This document shows, one piece after another, positions 1 to 9,270 of a stretch of DNA of 64,000 bases. The DNA comes from JABAAE01 sp905480545. GTDB lineage: Bacteria; Planctomycetota; Planctomycetia; Pirellulales; Pirellulaceae. The translations under genes and the position numbers were made by a program. Where the stretch lies: contig CALSOR010000004.1 in assembly GCA_943788025.1 (NCBI GenBank), positions 744,001 through 808,000 on the forward strand, in the 5' to 3' direction. Below the pieces are notes generated by a model. The model was not told where the DNA came from. It made no database searches and saw only the letters and a program-made list of their open reading frames with translations. Each line of letters opens with the position of its first letter. The first letter of the stretch is position 1.

Positions 1-8
1 AAAACGAC

Positions 9-1652
9 ATGACGGAAATGGATCGTAAAACGGAGAAAGGCGAGACCGCTGCATCGGCATCACTTTCGAAGGACGCAAACGTCCTCGAATTGCCATCCGA
101 TGGCAAAGAACTCTTTGTCGACAGCGTTGACGAGGCGGGAATCCTTCCTGCCGACCCTCTTCCCTATGAGCTCAAACCGGTGGAATTTGTGCGTTCATTG
201 GAAAAGACAGATGCTTACTGCAGAACATCATTTCCGATGTTGGCAAATCCGAAAGAACCGTCCTTTTTAGTTTCGATTCATCGTGTGGGGAATGCGGCCT
301 CTCAGGAGAGTTTTGGCAAAATCTTTCTGGTCAACAAAGCCGAAACGCAGCCAAATGCGGTACTCGACATTGATCAATCCATTGCTTTGTTAGACCACCA
401 CATCGAATCCGGACGAACGCTCGCAGCATTAGGCGTTGACAGCCCATCGTCGCGTGGCGGGGACCTGGTTTTATTTGACAAAATGGTGAGCGGTGCGCCA
501 AAACTGATCGCCAGATGGCATTGCCCCGGCTGGGACAAGCGTGGCTTTAAACCAAAATACGAATTTGCGAGACTACTATCCGAATCCAAAGCGTTGGTTC
601 GTGTCGACAACATGATCTATTTGTGGGATCTGGTCCAAGGCAAGCTGATATTCAAAATCAAACCAAAATACAGCGGCGGAAAAATCCAGGTCAGCTGCAA
701 TGGCAGGTATTTGGTGATTCCCGACCGTAAGACATGCATGTTTATCGGTCTGCAAGAAGGAAAGGTCCTGGGGACGATTCCATCCAACGGAAAGCTGGTA
801 CCAGAAATCCATTTTTCCCCCGATGGCAAACAAATCGCGATGGTAGCCGGGAACGAATTCTCGGTATGGGACTTTACCAAAGGCGCGACGCGTGCGTCGG
901 TGAACCTCGGCCACCCGAATGGAAAATTTGTCGGTTGGATGGGCAACAATCGTTTGCTGACGCAGTTGAACGGCTTGATTGATGTCGACCTGCGAATCTC
1001 ACTCTGGGGATATTCATTGCCGTCAAACAATCAATCGCTAACGATGAGCACTCATGTTGCAACGATACAACGATCGACCAGGCTGACAACTTTGATTTGC
1101 ATCCCGATACCACATGCGCCGGCAAAAACTGCAATTGAGAAACTAGTTGCCAACAATAGTGGATTCCTAGTCGTCACCCCAGATTCAAACGTTGCACTTG
1201 AAATCAATGCTCCGAACAGCATCGACAAGCCTGAAATCCGAAAGAAGCTTGAAGAGGCTATCGACGAGACGGGCTGGACGCTCAAACCTAGCGCTGACGT
1301 GATTGTCAAAATCGACATTGAACAGGGTGAACGTCAGAAAATGTTTTTTCGTTCTTCTGGCTTTATGTTCGGAGCTGCCGAAGAAGTCACGATGCGACCG
1401 TTCAAAGTTCAAACGCAAATCCAAAAAAATGGTAAAACCATTTGGGAACGCCCGCGGGAAAACATGATCCCCGGTGTTATTTTCCTGAAACGCGGGCAAA
1501 AGTTACGAGAGGTCTTAAAAACCTACGAAAAAGGGAACCCGAGTTACTTTGATAGGTTCAACCTGCCGCCACGAATCGTACGTCCCGACATCGCGGATAA
1601 ACTTGGCAAAAGCTACATTTCTGACAACGTGTGGAAAGAACTAACAAGGTAA
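9..1652 (+). CDS. WD40/beta-propeller-like protein, 5' end possibly outside window
   Basis: No family assigned with certainty. The middle of the protein (about residues 150-320) has beta-propeller signatures such as 'FSPDGKQIAMVAGN' followed by 'FSVWDF', and 'MIYLWDLVQGKL', which suggest degenerate WD40 blades. A C-terminal region (about 400-547) looks like a separate alpha/beta domain beginning near 'TGWTLKPSADVIVKI'. No signal peptide or membrane segment is visible at the first Met. The reading frame has no stop upstream of that Met inside the window (only two codons available), so the true start may lie before position 1. The gene is convergent with the next one. A structural or protein-binding role is possible but not shown. 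Confidence 0.7.
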   Translation: MTEMDRKTEKGETAASASLSKDANVLELPSDGKELFVDSVDEAGILPADPLPYELKPVEFVRSLEKTDAYCRTSFPMLANPKEPSFLVSIHRVGNAASQESFGKIFLVNKAETQPNAVLDIDQSIALLDHHIESGRTLAALGVDSPSSRGGDLVLFDKMVSGAPKLIARWHCPGWDKRGFKPKYEFARLLSESKALVRVDNMIYLWDLVQGKLIFKIKPKYSGGKIQVSCNGRYLVIPDRKTCMFIGLQEGKVLGTIPSNGKLVPEIHFSPDGKQIAMVAGNEFSVWDFTKGATRASVNLGHPNGKFVGWMGNNRLLTQLNGLIDVDLRISLWGYSLPSNNQSLTMSTHVATIQRSTRLTTLICIPIPHAPAKTAIEKLVANNSGFLVVTPDSNVALEINAPNSIDKPEIRKKLEEAIDETGWTLKPSADVIVKIDIEQGERQKMFFRSSGFMFGAAEEVTMRPFKVQTQIQKNGKTIWERPRENMIPGVIFLKRGQKLREVLKTYEKGNPSYFDRFNLPPRIVRPDIADKLGKSYISDNVWKELTR

Positions 1653-1895
1653 ATTTCACAACGACGAAAACTAGCCATGGCTTAATCCATGAAGAATCAT
1701 GAATGTGTTCAGAAAACCTTGATGTGGCGATCGCTTTATGGCGGAAAGAACCGAGGAACTCTACATGCCTCGTGAATTCCCGTTGCGCCGTAAGGAGCAA
1801 AACAGCTGCCATCAAAACCGGCGCATCAAAAAGGAACGGTGTGATGAAACAAGCCACGCTGGACCGCGTGTTCTGGATCACGATGATGAATCGAC

Positions 1896-3941
1896 CTATT
1901 CTTTGACGCTCCAGTTTTCATCAAAGAAATCAGCCGCTTTGGGAATTCCAGCAAACCGATAGATCGACTCATTCGGTTCAGGTTTGCTGAGGATATCCAC
2001 AATCGCCCAGTCGGGAAGCATTGGAACTTGGCGAGCATTATTGAGGTATGCATATTCACGGTAGGTGAATCCACTATTAATGACGATGTATTTTTCTGGA
2101 TTCAATGGATTGGGATAAATCATGATGGGTGCGTGATCCTTGGCGGAAAACGATTTGGGACCGACTTTAACGCTGCCCGCCGTCCAAGCTAACGGAAGCT
2201 CGTTCAAGATCTTCTTGATGATTGCGTTCGATTTGGGATCACCCCACAAAATCAAATTGTGCTTTGCGATATCGGTTGCTGTAATGTCGATGTCGTTTTT
2301 GATTCGAGCATGGCCGCGGAAATGTTGTCGCCACTGCGCAATCGCACGTAACTGCTCGGACTTCGTCCATTTTCCAACGGCTTCATTTATCGCTGCACCT
2401 GTGGGAAGGACCATCAAGAAGCTGCTCATCAATGCATCGTCAATCGGCCCCTGCAAACCATGCTTTTTCACCAAACCATTATTTTCCTTTTGCCCGGGAA
2501 CCCACCGATCACCCGATCGATGGACACTGTATTTCCATGAGCGATCCGAGAGTGCGTGGGGAGCTTGGATTTGTTGACCATCAATCCGGACTGTGACAGG
2601 ACGCGTTAAATCAAAAGGCGCAAACCCCGGATTCATTTCGAAAGTCATGGCGGTAACCCCGCCTGATTTAACCGAGACCACATTCTCTTTTACTTTCGCC
2701 TCAACACGAGACGGCTCCCAATGCTGTTCAAGAGAATCAACGGTCAACCAATACTGACGGTTATACTTCAACGTGTGAGTCAATTTCCGAACCGTCGTAG
2801 GAAACACCTCATTTCCAGCCTTCGCCAAGCTCCCCATGCGAGACTCGATTATTTTTTGCGAGGCCGCATCGATACGATGTCCCATCTTGGGTCCAATAAC
2901 ATGGACAAGCGAAATCCCCTCTTTCGCAAGCGCCTTTTCCATGACATCCGCCGCTTGCTTTTGAATATCATTTTCCCCACTATAAGCAATCGTTGGTGCA
3001 TGAAAAAGATTCAAGGCGTTATCATCGGCATCGTACCAGCGCCACAGTTTTTCCTCCCAATCGTAAGGCTTCAATTTCTCTTTTTGAAATGACTTCAGAA
3101 ATTCTGGCGTCTCAGAAAAACCAGCTCCGGGGTTCGCTGCAAACCAGCGATCAGAATACAAGGTTGCAAACTGCCAGCAGGCAGCCCCTCCCATTGAAAA
3201 ACCTCGAACACTGACCCGATCATCGTCGATCCGGTACTGCGACCGCACATGTTCGATCGCCTCCAAAACATCCACCTCACCGGCAAATTTGAAAGCATTG
3301 CTATATCGGCCATAGGGATGAAGTACGATCGTATCTTTCGGCTGATAATAGCCGGCGTTTTTCCTTCTTTGATCGATAAAGTTCGTTTCGCTCAGCGTTT
3401 CACCACGACCATGAAACCAAACGTCAAGACGAAATTCCTTCTCACCGCCATGCCTGTAATTCTCAGGAATCACCAACCCATAAGGCTGAACCGTTCCATC
3501 CAGTTTCGAACGAAACCCTCGAACGACCAAACCGGTTTGCATTTGCCAAGGTGTCAACAATCCGATCGCTCGTTGCTTGCCTGTTTCGAGCAATTCAAAT
3601 GCTTTTTTTACATCTTTCTGAGTAAAAAATTCTTGATGCTCCAAATTATCTTTAACAGCTCGATAATAAACTTCGATGTCCGGAATCAACAATTTCTTTT
3701 CATGTGCCGATTGACTGAGCTTTTCGAGAAGTGATTTCAATTCCGACAAGCCAGTTTTTAAAGCTGTTTCATCCGCATCGGATACGACAATTCCAAGCCG
3801 AGGAACACGACGAACTTTCGTTGGATCGTTGTCGCCCTCTCCGTCCGCCCAGGCGATATGGCAATGCAACAATAACAGCAAAACCATTTGGAAAAAATGG
3901 CTTGAAAACCGTTGTGAACAACGTTGTGAAAAACGATCCAT
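1896..3941 (-). CDS. secreted alpha/beta hydrolase, prolyl-oligopeptidase/esterase-like
   Basis: Probable exported serine hydrolase of 681 residues. An N-terminal hydrophobic stretch (about residues 19-31, ending 'AWA') looks like a signal peptide. The alpha/beta-hydrolase core carries the nucleophile elbow 'GFSMGG' (Ser249), a candidate acid in 'SGENDIQ' (Asp325) and a candidate His in 'KMGHRID' (His355), in the correct order for a catalytic triad. This domain is typical of prolyl oligopeptidase-like esterases in planctomycetes. The segment after about residue 380 is a long extension of unknown role. Substrate is unknown; a peptide or carbohydrate ester is plausible. The gene stands alone, and its 3' end faces the upstream plus-strand gene. 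Confidence 0.8.
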   Translation of the reverse strand: MDRFSQRCSQRFSSHFFQMVLLLLLHCHIAWADGEGDNDPTKVRRVPRLGIVVSDADETALKTGLSELKSLLEKLSQSAHEKKLLIPDIEVYYRAVKDNLEHQEFFTQKDVKKAFELLETGKQRAIGLLTPWQMQTGLVVRGFRSKLDGTVQPYGLVIPENYRHGGEKEFRLDVWFHGRGETLSETNFIDQRRKNAGYYQPKDTIVLHPYGRYSNAFKFAGEVDVLEAIEHVRSQYRIDDDRVSVRGFSMGGAACWQFATLYSDRWFAANPGAGFSETPEFLKSFQKEKLKPYDWEEKLWRWYDADDNALNLFHAPTIAYSGENDIQKQAADVMEKALAKEGISLVHVIGPKMGHRIDAASQKIIESRMGSLAKAGNEVFPTTVRKLTHTLKYNRQYWLTVDSLEQHWEPSRVEAKVKENVVSVKSGGVTAMTFEMNPGFAPFDLTRPVTVRIDGQQIQAPHALSDRSWKYSVHRSGDRWVPGQKENNGLVKKHGLQGPIDDALMSSFLMVLPTGAAINEAVGKWTKSEQLRAIAQWRQHFRGHARIKNDIDITATDIAKHNLILWGDPKSNAIIKKILNELPLAWTAGSVKVGPKSFSAKDHAPIMIYPNPLNPEKYIVINSGFTYREYAYLNNARQVPMLPDWAIVDILSKPEPNESIYRFAGIPKAADFFDENWSVKE

Positions 3942-4056
3942 AGTCGGTTCCTGTGAGCTTTCATGGGTCTACCAGCGCAACGCCTCCATGAAAAACAAAT
4001 TGAAATACGCCGGTCCGCTTATTTTAGCAGCAAAAATCAGGACGAAGGAAGCGGAA

Positions 4057-5139
4057 CTATTCCTGACCGAAACTTTCGGGAAACAGGGCATCCACGTATG
4101 TATCTACGTTGAACAATGCAATGTCGTCTTCTTTTTCGCCGAGACCAATGTATTTGACCGGCAAATCAAATTCCTGTCGAATCGGAATCGCAACGCCACC
4201 CTTGGCGGTACCGTCCAATTTTGCCAGTACGATTCCGGTACAACCAGCGGCTGCACTAAATCCTTTGGCTTGACTGATTGCATTTTGGCCGGCGGTCGCA
4301 TCAAGCACTAAGAGCACCTCATGAGGAGCTTCCGGAACGACCTTTTGCATCACATTTCGGATTTTGGAAAGTTGATCCATCAGATTGGTTTGCGTTTGCA
4401 GCCGTCCCGCCGTATCAACAATGCAAATGTCTGCATTGGATTTAACCGCGGCTTCCACGGCACGGTACGAAACGCTTGCGGGATCTCCCCCCTGACTTCC
4501 CATGACGATTTCTGCCCCTAGGCGGTTCGCCCAAACGTTTAACTGCTCAACTGCGGCGGCGCGAAATGTATCGCCAGCACCAAGGACAACCTTTTTGCCA
4601 TCCTTGATAAACATGTTTGTCAGCTTTGCAATTGACGTTGTCTTTCCGGCACCATTCACTCCGCAAACCATTACGATCGTCGGCCCAGATTCCGCATACT
4701 CAATCGGGCGTTCGGGTTGATCCATGATTTCACGGATTGTTGTTTTGGCCGTTGCGATAAAGTCCGCCATGTAGACTTTTCGACCGCGAAATTGGCTCTT
4801 GATTTCGTCGCGAATTTTCGATGCAGGCCCGGCTCCCATATCTGTCTTGATCAAGATGGCGAATAATTCTTTGAGAAAATCGTCATCGACCAATCTTCCT
4901 TCGTTTTTCAGAAGATCACGGACGTCGGTGTTAAGAACACTGTACGTTTTAACCAGTGCCTGTTTGAAACGGCCGAAGAAGCCTTTCTTTTCCGCAGTCG
5001 GATCCGCTGGGGATGCATCGCTGCTTCCACCGTCTCCAGCAGGCGAATCAGATTCTCCATCTTCAGGATTCGACGAATCGGATTCAGACGTTTCTGCCAA
5101 TTCGTTTTTTTTCTTTCCACCAAAAAGATTCCAAGCCAT
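4057..5139 (-). CDS. ftsY: signal recognition particle receptor FtsY
   Basis: SRP-receptor GTPase that docks ribosome-SRP complexes at the inner membrane for co-translational insertion. The order is a short acidic N-terminal A domain (to about residue 50, rich in Asp/Glu/Ser), the helical N domain, then the NG GTPase with G1 'GVNGAGKTT' (residues 160-168), 'DTFRAAAVEQL', 'DTAGRLQ' and 'LAKLDGTAKGG'. At 360 residues it is a short-A-domain form. It is the last gene of the minus-strand series coaE-rho-ribH-nusB-ftsY, 72 bases after nusB. The assignment rests on family-defining motifs. Confidence 0.97.
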   Translation of the reverse strand: MAWNLFGGKKKNELAETSESDSSNPEDGESDSPAGDGGSSDASPADPTAEKKGFFGRFKQALVKTYSVLNTDVRDLLKNEGRLVDDDFLKELFAILIKTDMGAGPASKIRDEIKSQFRGRKVYMADFIATAKTTIREIMDQPERPIEYAESGPTIVMVCGVNGAGKTTSIAKLTNMFIKDGKKVVLGAGDTFRAAAVEQLNVWANRLGAEIVMGSQGGDPASVSYRAVEAAVKSNADICIVDTAGRLQTQTNLMDQLSKIRNVMQKVVPEAPHEVLLVLDATAGQNAISQAKGFSAAAGCTGIVLAKLDGTAKGGVAIPIRQEFDLPVKYIGLGEKEDDIALFNVDTYVDALFPESFGQE

Positions 5140-5211
5140 TACGTTTAGTCGCTACTGCAAAAGTGTGATTTTGAAAGTTTGTCAGATCCGATTCCATCAA
5201 GATCATAATTA

Positions 5212-5790
5212 CTACGATACCAATTTATCAGCGTCGTTTTTGCTTTCTAAGTTATCGCTATCCGCACCATCCACTTCAGGTTCGATCGGTCCGGTCGACG
5301 GTTTCAATTCGGAATGGGGAATTGAATCCTGCAATCCTGATGGAGTATTTTCTTCTTTCGAAGTTGCCATAGCCTGTTTTGCCAATCTTAACTGCTTTTT
5401 AATCAAGCGGTCGAGGATGCCGTTGATGAATTGCGAAGACTGCTCATCTCCATAACGTTTGGCGATCTCAATGGCTTCATTGATCGCAACCGGCGCTGGC
5501 GTATCATGAAATAGAATTTCGTACGCACCTAAACGCAATACATTCCGATCCGTTGCGGCCATGCGACTGATTTTCCAATTGTCGGTTGCCGCATCGAGCT
5601 CTCGGTCGATTTCTTTTGACTTCGCTCTGACACCGTCCAGTAGCGATTTTGCAAAATCGCGAATGTTCCCCGCGTTATGCAAACGACCACGGATAAACGC
5701 CATGTCCTCATCTCGAGAGCGTCCTCGATTCAGATCATCTTGATAAAGCAATTGCAAGACGATTTCTCTTGCGCGTGTTCGAAGTGACAT
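5212..5790 (-). CDS. nusB: transcription antitermination factor NusB
   Basis: RNA-binding antitermination protein that, with NusE/S10, binds boxA in rRNA leader transcripts. The first 145 residues match NusB: the start 'SLRTRAREIVLQLLYQ', the central 'MAATDRNVLRLGAYEI' and the signature 'VAINEAIEIAKRYGDEQS' followed by 'FINGILDRL'. Residues after about 150 form an acidic, Ser/Pro-rich tail beyond the usual family length of about 140-160. It follows ribH by about 60 bases on the same strand, the classic ribH-nusB pairing, and precedes ftsY. Confidence 0.96.
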   Translation of the reverse strand: MSLRTRAREIVLQLLYQDDLNRGRSRDEDMAFIRGRLHNAGNIRDFAKSLLDGVRAKSKEIDRELDAATDNWKISRMAATDRNVLRLGAYEILFHDTPAPVAINEAIEIAKRYGDEQSSQFINGILDRLIKKQLRLAKQAMATSKEENTPSGLQDSIPHSELKPSTGPIEPEVDGADSDNLESKNDADKLVS

Positions 5791-5850
5791 TTTTGCTGCT
5801 TAGGTTTTGTTGCTTGAATTTGCCAGTTGCTTGAATTCGTCCGCGTAAGT

Positions 5851-6324
5851 TTAAATCTGCTTGAGCAGCCCAACCATTTCCAATGCTGCTTCCGCGCATT
5901 CGATGCCTTTGTTCCCCACGTTTCCGCCGGCGCGATGAATCGCTTGCTCCATGTTGTTGCATGTAAGCAATCCGAACGAAACAGGAATCCCGAATTGTAG
6001 CGAAATATTCCCGAGCGAGAGGCTAACTTGCTGATTGATATATTGATCATGAGTGGTCTCGCCGCGAATCACAGCCCCCAAGCAAATGACTGCTGCATAC
6101 TTTTTGGATTCAGCTGCTTTCTGGCAGGCTATGGACAGCTCCCACGCTCCAGGAACTCGAAACACATCCATATTCTCGGGTTTTACACCATGGGATTCGA
6201 GCGATTCAATCGCTCCGACCAGTAGTTTTTCGGTGATATTCGAGTTGTAACGTGAAACGATGATCGCAAACCGATCTTCGTTCGCTGCTTCTAAACCACC
6301 ACTAAATTCGTTTGCCAATTTCAT
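5851..6324 (-). CDS. ribH: 6,7-dimethyl-8-ribityllumazine synthase
   Basis: Penultimate enzyme of riboflavin synthesis, condensing 5-amino-6-ribitylaminouracil with 3,4-dihydroxy-2-butanone 4-phosphate; usually a cytosolic capsid-like oligomer. At 157 residues it is of normal length. Visible motifs are 'FAIIVSRYNSNIT', 'VPGAWELSIACQKAAE', 'VICLGAVIRGETTHDQYI' with the catalytic His, and 'ISLQFGIPVSFGLLTCNNMEQA'. It lies between rho and nusB on the minus strand. No FMN riboswitch is evident in the roughly 95-base gap to rho. Confidence 0.97.
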   Translation of the reverse strand: MKLANEFSGGLEAANEDRFAIIVSRYNSNITEKLLVGAIESLESHGVKPENMDVFRVPGAWELSIACQKAAESKKYAAVICLGAVIRGETTHDQYINQQVSLSLGNISLQFGIPVSFGLLTCNNMEQAIHRAGGNVGNKGIECAEAALEMVGLLKQI

Positions 6325-6420
6325 CTCGATTGTAATGCGTTAAGTTTCGTTGAGTGCTAACTCTGGTTTTAACAAGCGTGTTTTGCTCGCTGGCGTTTCA
6401 ATGATTCACTAAGCATCGAT

Positions 6421-7881
6421 CTACGGGTCCATGTCAATTTCCGACAAGAATTCTGAATTTGATTTTGATTTTCGTAGCTTGCCAACCAGCAGGTCCATCG
6501 CATTCGCGGGAGAATGATCATGTAATGCTCTGCGCAACAAACAGATACCGTCAAATTCGTCCTCATCCATGAGCTTTTCCTCACGGCGTGTACCACTCTT
6601 GTTGATGTCAATCGCCGGATAAATCCTTTTTTCGGCCAGCGTTCTGTCCAACACAATTTCCATGTTACCGGTCCCTTTAAATTCTTCGAAAATGATGTCG
6701 TCCATTCTGCTGCCGGTTTCGACTAAAGCGGTTGCCAAAATGGTTAACGAACCACCTTCTTCAATTTTTCGTGCAGACCCGAAGAACGCTTTCGGATTTT
6801 GTAGCGCATTGGCATCCAGACCGCCGCTCATCGTCCGACCCGATTTCGAACATTCTGTATTCCATGCTCGCGCGAGTCGCGTGATCGAATCCAAAAAAAT
6901 CACTACATCTCGGCCGGATTCCACCATTCGTTTTGCTTTTTCGAGAACCATCTCGGAGACCGCAATATGGCGTGAAGTGTGCTCATCAAAGGTCGAACTA
7001 ACAACCTCGCAATTGCGACCTTTGACCTCACGTTCCATATCCGTTACTTCTTCCGGTCGCTCGTCAATCAGCAACATCATCACGTATGCATCAGGAAAGT
7101 TTTCCAAAACTGCCAATGCCATCTTTTTAAGCAACACGGTCTTCCCTGCCCTGGGTGGACTGACGATCAATCCGCGCTGACCAAATCCGATCGGAGCGAT
7201 AAGATCAATCACTCGCGTGCTCATTTCCTTCGGGCTATGCTCCATTTGAATCCGACGATCAGGATGGAGCGGTGTCAAATCCTCAAACATAACGCGGCGC
7301 GACATTTCAAGCGGATCGCGTTGATCAACGGTCTCGACCCGGAGTAGCGCGAAATACCGTTCGTTCTCTTTGGGTGGACGAATCTGCCCAGAAACCGTTG
7401 TCCCCGTTTTCAGTGCAAACTTTCTGATTTGACTTGGAGAAACGTAGATGTCGTCGGGACAAGACATGTAATGATAGTCAGGGCTTCGAAGAAAGCCGAA
7501 ACCATCGGGCAGAATCTCCAAGGTCCCCTCGCCCCGCATCAAGCCTTGGGACTTGAGTTGATGCTTGAGGATCTTGAATATCAGGTCCTGTTTCTTAAGT
7601 CCAACATAGTCCGAGAGCCCAATTCGTTCAGCCAAACTCGAAAGCTCAGCGAGTGATTGGTTCTGCAAATCACTCATGTTGAAATGTTGCTCAGACACGC
7701 CATTTACAGGAGACACCAGATTCGCTTTTGCCAATTCCTCAGCAAGGGAAGTCGGATCGCGATCCGCGTCCAACTCGTTTAGACGTTTATCAACATCCGA
7801 CTGAGAATCATCGTTCTCACTTTTTTTCTTCGGTCGCCGTCGATTTCCTCGCCCGTTCGGCCCGGAATCATTCGTACCCAT
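6421..7881 (-). CDS. rho: transcription termination factor Rho
   Basis: Hexameric RNA helicase that terminates transcription. The basic, Asn/Asp/Lys-rich N-terminus (residues 1-75) is an extension beyond the minimal family. It is followed by the Rho N-terminal helical domain (about 70-115), the cold-shock-like RNA-binding domain with 'ILPDGFGFLRSPDYHY' (about 122-138), and the RecA-like ATPase with Walker A 'PPRAGKTVLL' (242-251), Walker B 'VVIFLDSITRLARA' and the Q/R-loop regions 'SGGLDANAL' and 'GTGNMEIVLDR'. It sits between coaE and ribH. Confidence 0.98.
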   Translation of the reverse strand: MGTNDSGPNGRGNRRRPKKKSENDDSQSDVDKRLNELDADRDPTSLAEELAKANLVSPVNGVSEQHFNMSDLQNQSLAELSSLAERIGLSDYVGLKKQDLIFKILKHQLKSQGLMRGEGTLEILPDGFGFLRSPDYHYMSCPDDIYVSPSQIRKFALKTGTTVSGQIRPPKENERYFALLRVETVDQRDPLEMSRRVMFEDLTPLHPDRRIQMEHSPKEMSTRVIDLIAPIGFGQRGLIVSPPRAGKTVLLKKMALAVLENFPDAYVMMLLIDERPEEVTDMEREVKGRNCEVVSSTFDEHTSRHIAVSEMVLEKAKRMVESGRDVVIFLDSITRLARAWNTECSKSGRTMSGGLDANALQNPKAFFGSARKIEEGGSLTILATALVETGSRMDDIIFEEFKGTGNMEIVLDRTLAEKRIYPAIDINKSGTRREEKLMDEDEFDGICLLRRALHDHSPANAMDLLVGKLRKSKSNSEFLSEIDMDP

Positions 7882-8124
7882 AATGTACCCGCAATCACAC
7901 TGAGGATAGTGTGAATCAAAAAAGGTGTGACAAATTGAAAAGGGATGGTGAAAAGTTTATTTGGGAGGAAAAGGAATAGATGTCGCGCAGACAGACAAGT
8001 GAAAATATCGCGCATCATCAAACCTTCTATTCGACCAATGGTTCATCCGACCATGATCGAAAAACGTCGCGACGCATCAGCCCCAGAATTGAAGCCATCG
8101 GCCGAAACATCTCAACTCTCTCTA

Positions 8125-8736
8125 TCATTTATTTTCGACTGATATTACCTGTGCCCAGAGTTGAGCAATTTGTTCGTGCAGTCCTCTTTTGGATCCGCCG
8201 TTCATCAGGATCCAATCGGATTTTGCACGTTTAATTTCAATCGAAACTTGTGAAGCTTCACGTTTGGCAAATTCAAGTTCTGACCACCCACGTTCAGTTG
8301 CTCGCCGGCAACGATCCGCTTCGCTAGATTCTACAAATACAATTTGATCACAGAAATCATTCCAACCAGCCTTAAACATCACCGGCGCATCCAATATCGC
8401 CGCAGGAAAATCACCTGACAACTCAAGCTTCTCAACCTGGCCCTCGAGGATTTTTCGTATTAAGGGATGTGTGATCTTCTCCAACTTAGAGAGTTCTGCC
8501 TCACCATCGGTAGGATGAAAGACAATCTCGCCAAGCTTTCGCCTATCGACCGAACCGTCAGTTCGAAAAACAGAGTCACCCCAGTTTGTTCGAATTTGGC
8601 GTTGGACGTCAGGCAAATCTAAAACCTGATGTCCCGTTCGATCTGCATCAAGAACAAATGCACCTAATTCCTTAAAAGACGCCGATACAAAACTTTTACC
8701 AGACGCAATTCCGCCAACGACTCCAATGATAAGCAT
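8125..8736 (-). CDS. coaE: dephospho-CoA kinase
   Basis: Catalyses ATP-dependent 3'-phosphorylation of dephospho-CoA, the last step of coenzyme A synthesis. The N-terminal P-loop 'GVVGGIASGKSFVS' (residues 5-18), 'VLDADRTGHQVL' in the acceptor-binding region and 'ILDAPVMFKAGW' (lid/CoA domain) are diagnostic, and the length of 203 residues is normal. It heads the coaE-rho-ribH-nusB-ftsY series. The gap of about 240 bases to rho suggests rho may also have its own promoter. Confidence 0.95.
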   Translation of the reverse strand: MLIIGVVGGIASGKSFVSASFKELGAFVLDADRTGHQVLDLPDVQRQIRTNWGDSVFRTDGSVDRRKLGEIVFHPTDGEAELSKLEKITHPLIRKILEGQVEKLELSGDFPAAILDAPVMFKAGWNDFCDQIVFVESSEADRCRRATERGWSELEFAKREASQVSIEIKRAKSDWILMNGGSKRGLHEQIAQLWAQVISVENK

Positions 8737-9270
8737 TTAATCAGTGTTCGTTGCGATTTGGACGAATGCCAAATCAAGGAGAGAAGAGCTCAAAATGCTC
8801 GTTTATTCTATATTGAATTGCTGAAACGAAAAGGCACTTTTCAGTTTCTTTCCGCCAACGAAACCAGCAATCGTCATTGCCCATAACTTAAATGTCAATA
8901 TTTCTACAATTACGTCGACTCCACCAAGCATCAAATGAACTGCGATGGAAACTCACACCATACGATTTTGCCGCGAAATAGCGTAAATCGACAGCGAAAC
9001 ATCGCAACCCAACAGGATCAAGCCGAAGAAATCCCGTTTAATCGCACCAATCGTTATCTTGAGCCTGACACCTAAAACAAAGTCCAAATGAGTTCGACAG
9101 AAGTTTGACACCGTTTTTAGTCGAATTTAAAATCGTGATTGCAGGCAAATTTTGTCAAAATGGATCGAGTGCGGTGAATTTTCCGCCATCATCCAATTTG
9201 CTTCAATTAACCTGATCTCTTCTAAGTACAAAACCCTCAATCGTGCGTTTTTGATTCGCAGGAGCAAAAA
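8737..9270. other. divergent intergenic region coaE / coiled-coil gene
   Basis: About 530 bases without a supported gene, between the divergent starts of coaE and the coiled-coil membrane protein gene. It contains the sigma70-like promoter listed at 9105-9133. No RNA gene, repeat or conserved peptide was recognised in the remainder. Confidence 0.6.
9105..9133 (+). promoter_or_regulatory. sigma70-type promoter
   Basis: A perfect -35 box TTGACA (9105-9110) and a -10 box TAAAAT (9128-9133) are separated by exactly 17 bases. They predict transcription from about 9140 and a leader of roughly 130 bases before the GTG start at 9271. This is read directly from sequence; promoter activity is inferred. 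Confidence 0.6.
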